The notes beneath the pieces were generated by a model. The model was not told the origin of the DNA, did no database searches, and saw only the letters and a program-made list of their open reading frames with translations. Positions 61,601 to 64,000 of a stretch of 64,000 bases of DNA are shown here, piece by piece. This DNA comes from Macrostomum hystrix. Taxonomy: Eukaryota > Platyhelminthes > Macrostomidae. Made by a program: the position numbers and the translations under genes. The stretch lies in assembly GCA_950097015.1 (NCBI GenBank), contig CATNEN010000007.1, forward strand, positions 12,153,001-12,217,000. Direction: 5' to 3'. Every line of letters begins with the position of its first letter. Position 1 is the stretch's first letter.

Positions 61601-62566
61601 TGGGCTGCTCAGGCTGCCAATTTCTTTGGCTCGAGAACTAGAAAGTTGGCAGCCTCAAGGGCCCCCGCAGGACACGCAGGAAATGCAGAGAAGCCCGCGC
61701 GCCGCCAAATCACGCGAAGCCGCCATCAGCGGCAGAAATTCATTTCGATGCCCCACCCCGCCTGAGACTGTGGGTTACTGGGATGATGGGGCAGCCCCGT
61801 CTGCGATCAGGGAAGCCGCAACACGCTTTGCCACGATCGCACCTCGCCTGCATTATTAATCGCCAGTTTGCGGGGCCTTAAACTGCTCCGCCGGCGCCTC
61901 TGAGCACCTGAGCTGCCCCGGCGCTGCATTTTTATGAGCCATCAGCCTTGCCTGACACTTTCCAGGGCTGCTCTGGTCTCTCGGGGCGTTTCACTCATTC
62001 TGCAAGATGCTGAGATAAGTTAGCTCAGCTTAGAAAAGTAATTAGATTTGTTTAAATCCCCACTTTAACTGTGAAACTCACGGCTACTAACTCAGCCCAC
62101 CTTCGGATCTGCAAGCTTTGGGACTTTGGGATATTTTGTTACATTGGTGACATTCCAGCTCAGGGCTGCCTACCTGGATGGCATTGGTGACATTCCAGCT
62201 TAGGGCTGCCTACCTGGATGGCATTGGTGACATTCCAGCTCAGGGCTGCCTACCTGGATGGCATTGGTGACATTCCAGCTCAGGGCTGCCTACCTGGATG
62301 GCATTGGTGACATTCCAGCCGGCCTGCCACTCATTGATCTGGTCTCGCCCGCTGCCTGCGGTGAACTCCTCGCCTTCGCCGATCCCGGCTCGACCTTCCG
62401 CGCCGTCGTCCGCCTCTTCGACAAATCGATGAAAGCCCTGAAGGCTCTCCGCTCCGTCGCCACAGTTGCCACCGCCGTCGCTGTAGCCGTCGTGCGGCAG
62501 TTTCGGTTTTGCGAGGAAGGTGCGCAGGCTGCGCTGCGGCAAGCTGTGGGAGCCGGATCCGCTCAT
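58637..62566 (-). CDS. SLC32A1: Vesicular GABA/glycine (inhibitory amino acid) transporter
   Basis: Loads GABA or glycine into synaptic vesicles using the proton gradient (family knowledge; unc-47/VGAT, AAAP fold). Minus exons: 62566-62294, 60045-59572 and 59353-58637, all phase 0, 487 residues, close to the usual length. ATG at 62566 is chosen; the open frame above it has only GTG. The cytosolic N-terminus of about 80 residues is acidic and Gly-rich, shorter than in vertebrates. Hallmarks in order: WNVTNAIQ|GMFLVSLPYAVMHGG across intron 1, CCYTGRVLVDCLYE, RGSYREIAE, VVNAAAITEALMTCILY, FPISLGIIVFSYTSHIF, LPTLEG, CMMNWTH, FAESTKEEITNNL, LFSYPLPYFAA and VPHFALLCGLIGSFTG. About ten hydrophobic helices. 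It identifies a GABAergic/glycinergic nervous system. The exon 1 end is partly duplicated in intron 1. Confidence 0.96.
60080..60565. repeat. Pyrimidine-rich 11/22-bp repeat in VGAT intron 1
   Basis: Irregular copies of CTTCCAGCTCT and CCCCTTCCAGC. On the transcribed (minus) strand it is purine-rich and begins about 35 bases from the exon 2 acceptor (60046). Confidence 0.92.
60566..62146. other. Unique GC-rich part of VGAT intron 1
   Basis: About 1.6 kb without recognisable coding. Open frames at 60893-61201 and 61490-61859 look like GC-driven chance frames. Confidence 0.4.
62147..62340 (-). repeat. 41-bp tandem copies of the VGAT exon 1 end and its splice donor
   Basis: On the minus strand the exon-1 end GGAATGTCACCAATGCCATC, then CAG|GTAGGCAGCC, is followed by four further 41-bp copies at 62147-62312 that contain the same exon segment and the same CAG|GTAGGC donor. 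The exonic copy (donor at 62292-62293) is the only one preceded by coding sequence in frame. Confidence 0.93.
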
Positions 62567-62905
62567 GGCCGCTCTACGTTTCGGGCTGCTGAACGGGTGC
62601 CAAGCGAGGCCCCAGCTCAGCCTCTTATCGCCGCGCGCCACCTCAACCCTCGGCCAATCCCCGCGCGCCCTCGCCGCGGGCTCAATTCGCCCACATGCTT
62701 AGGGCAGCTCAGAAAACTTCTTCAATGTAAAGAAATCGTCCCAGCTACCCCTCACCCCAGGGCAGCCCGTTGATCCCTCGCCCATCCGCAAATGCGGTTC
62801 CCATGTTGCCAGCCGGGCAGCTGTCGCGAGTCCCGCAGTCTCAGGAGCCTCAGCTTGGTGGCCGGGCAAGTCTCAACAGAGAATCACTATCTGCCTTTAC
62901 TTCTC

Positions 62906-63061
62906 CTGAGAAGCAAAAGTGTTGCTCAACCTTTCGTGCTGCAAGGATCATATTCACTGAGCACCCACTGGGGCAGTTGTACCCTGAGAAGCAAAAGTGT
63001 TGCTCAACCTTTCGTGCTGCAAGGATCATATTCACTGAGCACCCACTGGGGCAGTTGTACC
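62906..63061. repeat. 78-bp direct duplication in the VGAT/secreted-peptide gap
   Basis: Two essentially identical copies starting CTGAGAAGCAAAAGTGTTGC at 62906 and 62984, lying between two divergent genes. Confidence 0.95.
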
Positions 63062-63145
63062 CGGTTGGTGACTCAAGGCAGGCTATTTTAAACTGTGAAC
63101 AAAGCAGCGCGCACTCCTTGACGGCCCGGTAGTGACAGAGCTGAG

Positions 63146-63243
63146 CTAAAAATAGAAACTCCGCTGCCCCCGCTGAAAGAAGGCACCAAGCCGCAGCATA
63201 AATATGATGAATGGTTGAGCAGCCAATTACCTGTAACTGCTCA
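63146..63243 (+). promoter_or_regulatory. Candidate promoter elements of the small secreted gene
   Basis: MEF2-like CTAAAAATAG at 63146-63155, TATA-like ATAAATAT at 63198-63205 and an initiator-like TCACT at 63241-63245. The TATA-to-initiator distance (about 44) is longer than usual, so this is tentative. The interval is shared with the divergent VGAT gene. Confidence 0.3.
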
Positions 63244-63272
63244 CTGTTCTAGCCCTGCCTTCTCACTCGCAC

Positions 63273-63530
63273 ATGGCCCCGAGCACCAGCACTGCTGCCC
63301 TCCTTCTGCTGCTGAGCCTGTTGGGTCCGGCTTCCCAGGCTACTGAAGCTCCTTGGCCTGAGCTCATTCGGCGCACCTGCCCGCACCTCAGCCAGCACCT
63401 GGGAGCTGGGGGCGGGCTGCTGCTCCTACCGGGGCCGCCTGCGGCCGCATGGCAGACGCAGCGGCTGCAATTCATCGGCCGCTGTGGCAACTTGACTGCC
63501 TTCGGAGCCGTCAGCAACCACATGAACTGA
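63273..63530 (+). CDS. Small secreted peptide, unknown family
   Basis: 85 residues. A textbook signal peptide (MAPSTSTAALLLLLSLL, likely cut after GPASQA) leads a short mature chain with two cysteines (RRTCPHLS and GRCGNLT) and one N-glycosylation site (NLT). TGA is at 63528-63530 and AATAAA at 63624-63629, so a compact single-exon transcript is plausible. A first exon of a larger gene is the alternative. No family is recognised. It is divergent from VGAT, 707 bp between the two start codons. Confidence 0.5.
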   Translation: MAPSTSTAALLLLLSLLGPASQATEAPWPELIRRTCPHLSQHLGAGGGLLLLPGPPAAAWQTQRLQFIGRCGNLTAFGAVSNHMN

Positions 63531-63623
63531 GCTTCAAGCCTATTGTGAAGCAGAACTCTGATTCAAAACTTTAGCTGATTCTATTTGATTTATTACACCT
63601 GTTAGGTGTAGCTGATTGACAGC

Positions 63624-63629
63624 AATAAA
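63624..63629 (+). terminator. Polyadenylation signal AATAAA of the small secreted gene
   Basis: AATAAA lies 94 bases after the stop codon of the 85-residue open frame, at a normal distance for a short 3' UTR. Confidence 0.45.
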
Positions 63630-63880
63630 TTCCGAATGCCCGGTTTGCACCCAGTGTACATTATTGTGCCAAATACCCATGGGTTTGAATTGAAATAAGC
63701 TGTATAAAACTTCAGTGACATTTTTGTCAAGCAATGGCCTGCTCTGTGAATGTATTATAATGCTTCTTCTTCTTCTTTTTATTTAATTAAGTAACGTTTC
63801 CGACAGTGCAAGACTTGGAATTAAGTACATTGTGGGTTTTTATAGGATGCTGTTCTGTGCCTGGCTTTGAAGAGTGAGGC

Positions 63881-64000
63881 GAGAGTATAGTGACAGGGAA
63901 GACGGTGGGCTGACACGGAGGCAGTTGAGTGACTGATAGGGGAGCGACAGGGGAGGCAGTGGAGTGACAGGGGAGGCAGTGGAGTGACAGGGGAGGCAGT
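63881..64000. repeat. 20-bp minisatellite running off the window end
   Basis: Copies of GGCAGTGGAGTGACAGGGGA begin at about 63950, with degenerate copies before. The true length is unknown because the window ends within it. Confidence 0.85.

Noticed and set aside
60893-61859. Plus-strand frames inside VGAT intron 1
   Set aside because: GC-rich chance frames with no motif or splice context.

Overview
This window is nuclear DNA of an invertebrate animal. The genes have several short GT-AG introns. Their products are animal-specific: a vesicular GABA/glycine transporter, a neuropeptide GPCR, a receptor tyrosine phosphatase and a calcyphosine-type EF-hand protein. Exons are GC-rich, and some flanking DNA is strongly AT-rich. 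The species cannot be fixed from sequence alone; a spiralian such as a free-living flatworm would fit, but that is a guess.

Layout: 1-2137 (+) holds the 3' part of DMAP1. 7854-10469 (-) is a three-exon FMRFamide-receptor-like GPCR. 16360-16686 (-) is a small secreted cysteine-rich protein. 22948-23833 (-) is a secreted C-type-lectin-like gene with two breaks. 32795-48365 (+) is a complete 17-exon receptor tyrosine phosphatase of the R5/Ptp99A kind (1387 residues; the exon lengths sum to a multiple of three). 52426-56372 (+) is a calcyphosine-like gene with two alternative homologous last exons. 58637-62566 (-) is a complete three-exon VGAT/SLC32A1 gene. 63273-63530 (+) is a small secreted peptide gene.

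The dominant structural feature is tandem repetition. By hand count about 35 arrays with units of 4 to 78 bp cover roughly 22 kb, about a third of the window. Most are unrelated to each other in sequence, and they sit in many introns and most intergenic gaps. Several were clearly seeded from local sequence: a VGAT exon end plus its splice donor (41-bp unit), the signal-peptide codons of the lectin gene (51-bp unit), and the body of a SINE (28-bp unit). Mobile elements are concentrated in the AT-rich parts: a decayed mariner and a 430-bp TIR element in PTP intron 1, a 60-bp relative of that TIR element at 51.6 kb, two related tRNA-derived SINEs in PTP intron 16, a Helitron-like 3' end near 50.5 kb, and another tRNA-like relic at 51.7 kb.

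The genes do not form an operon. VGAT, the FMRFamide-type receptor and the Ptp99A-type phosphatase all suggest neural expression, but nothing in the sequence shows shared control.
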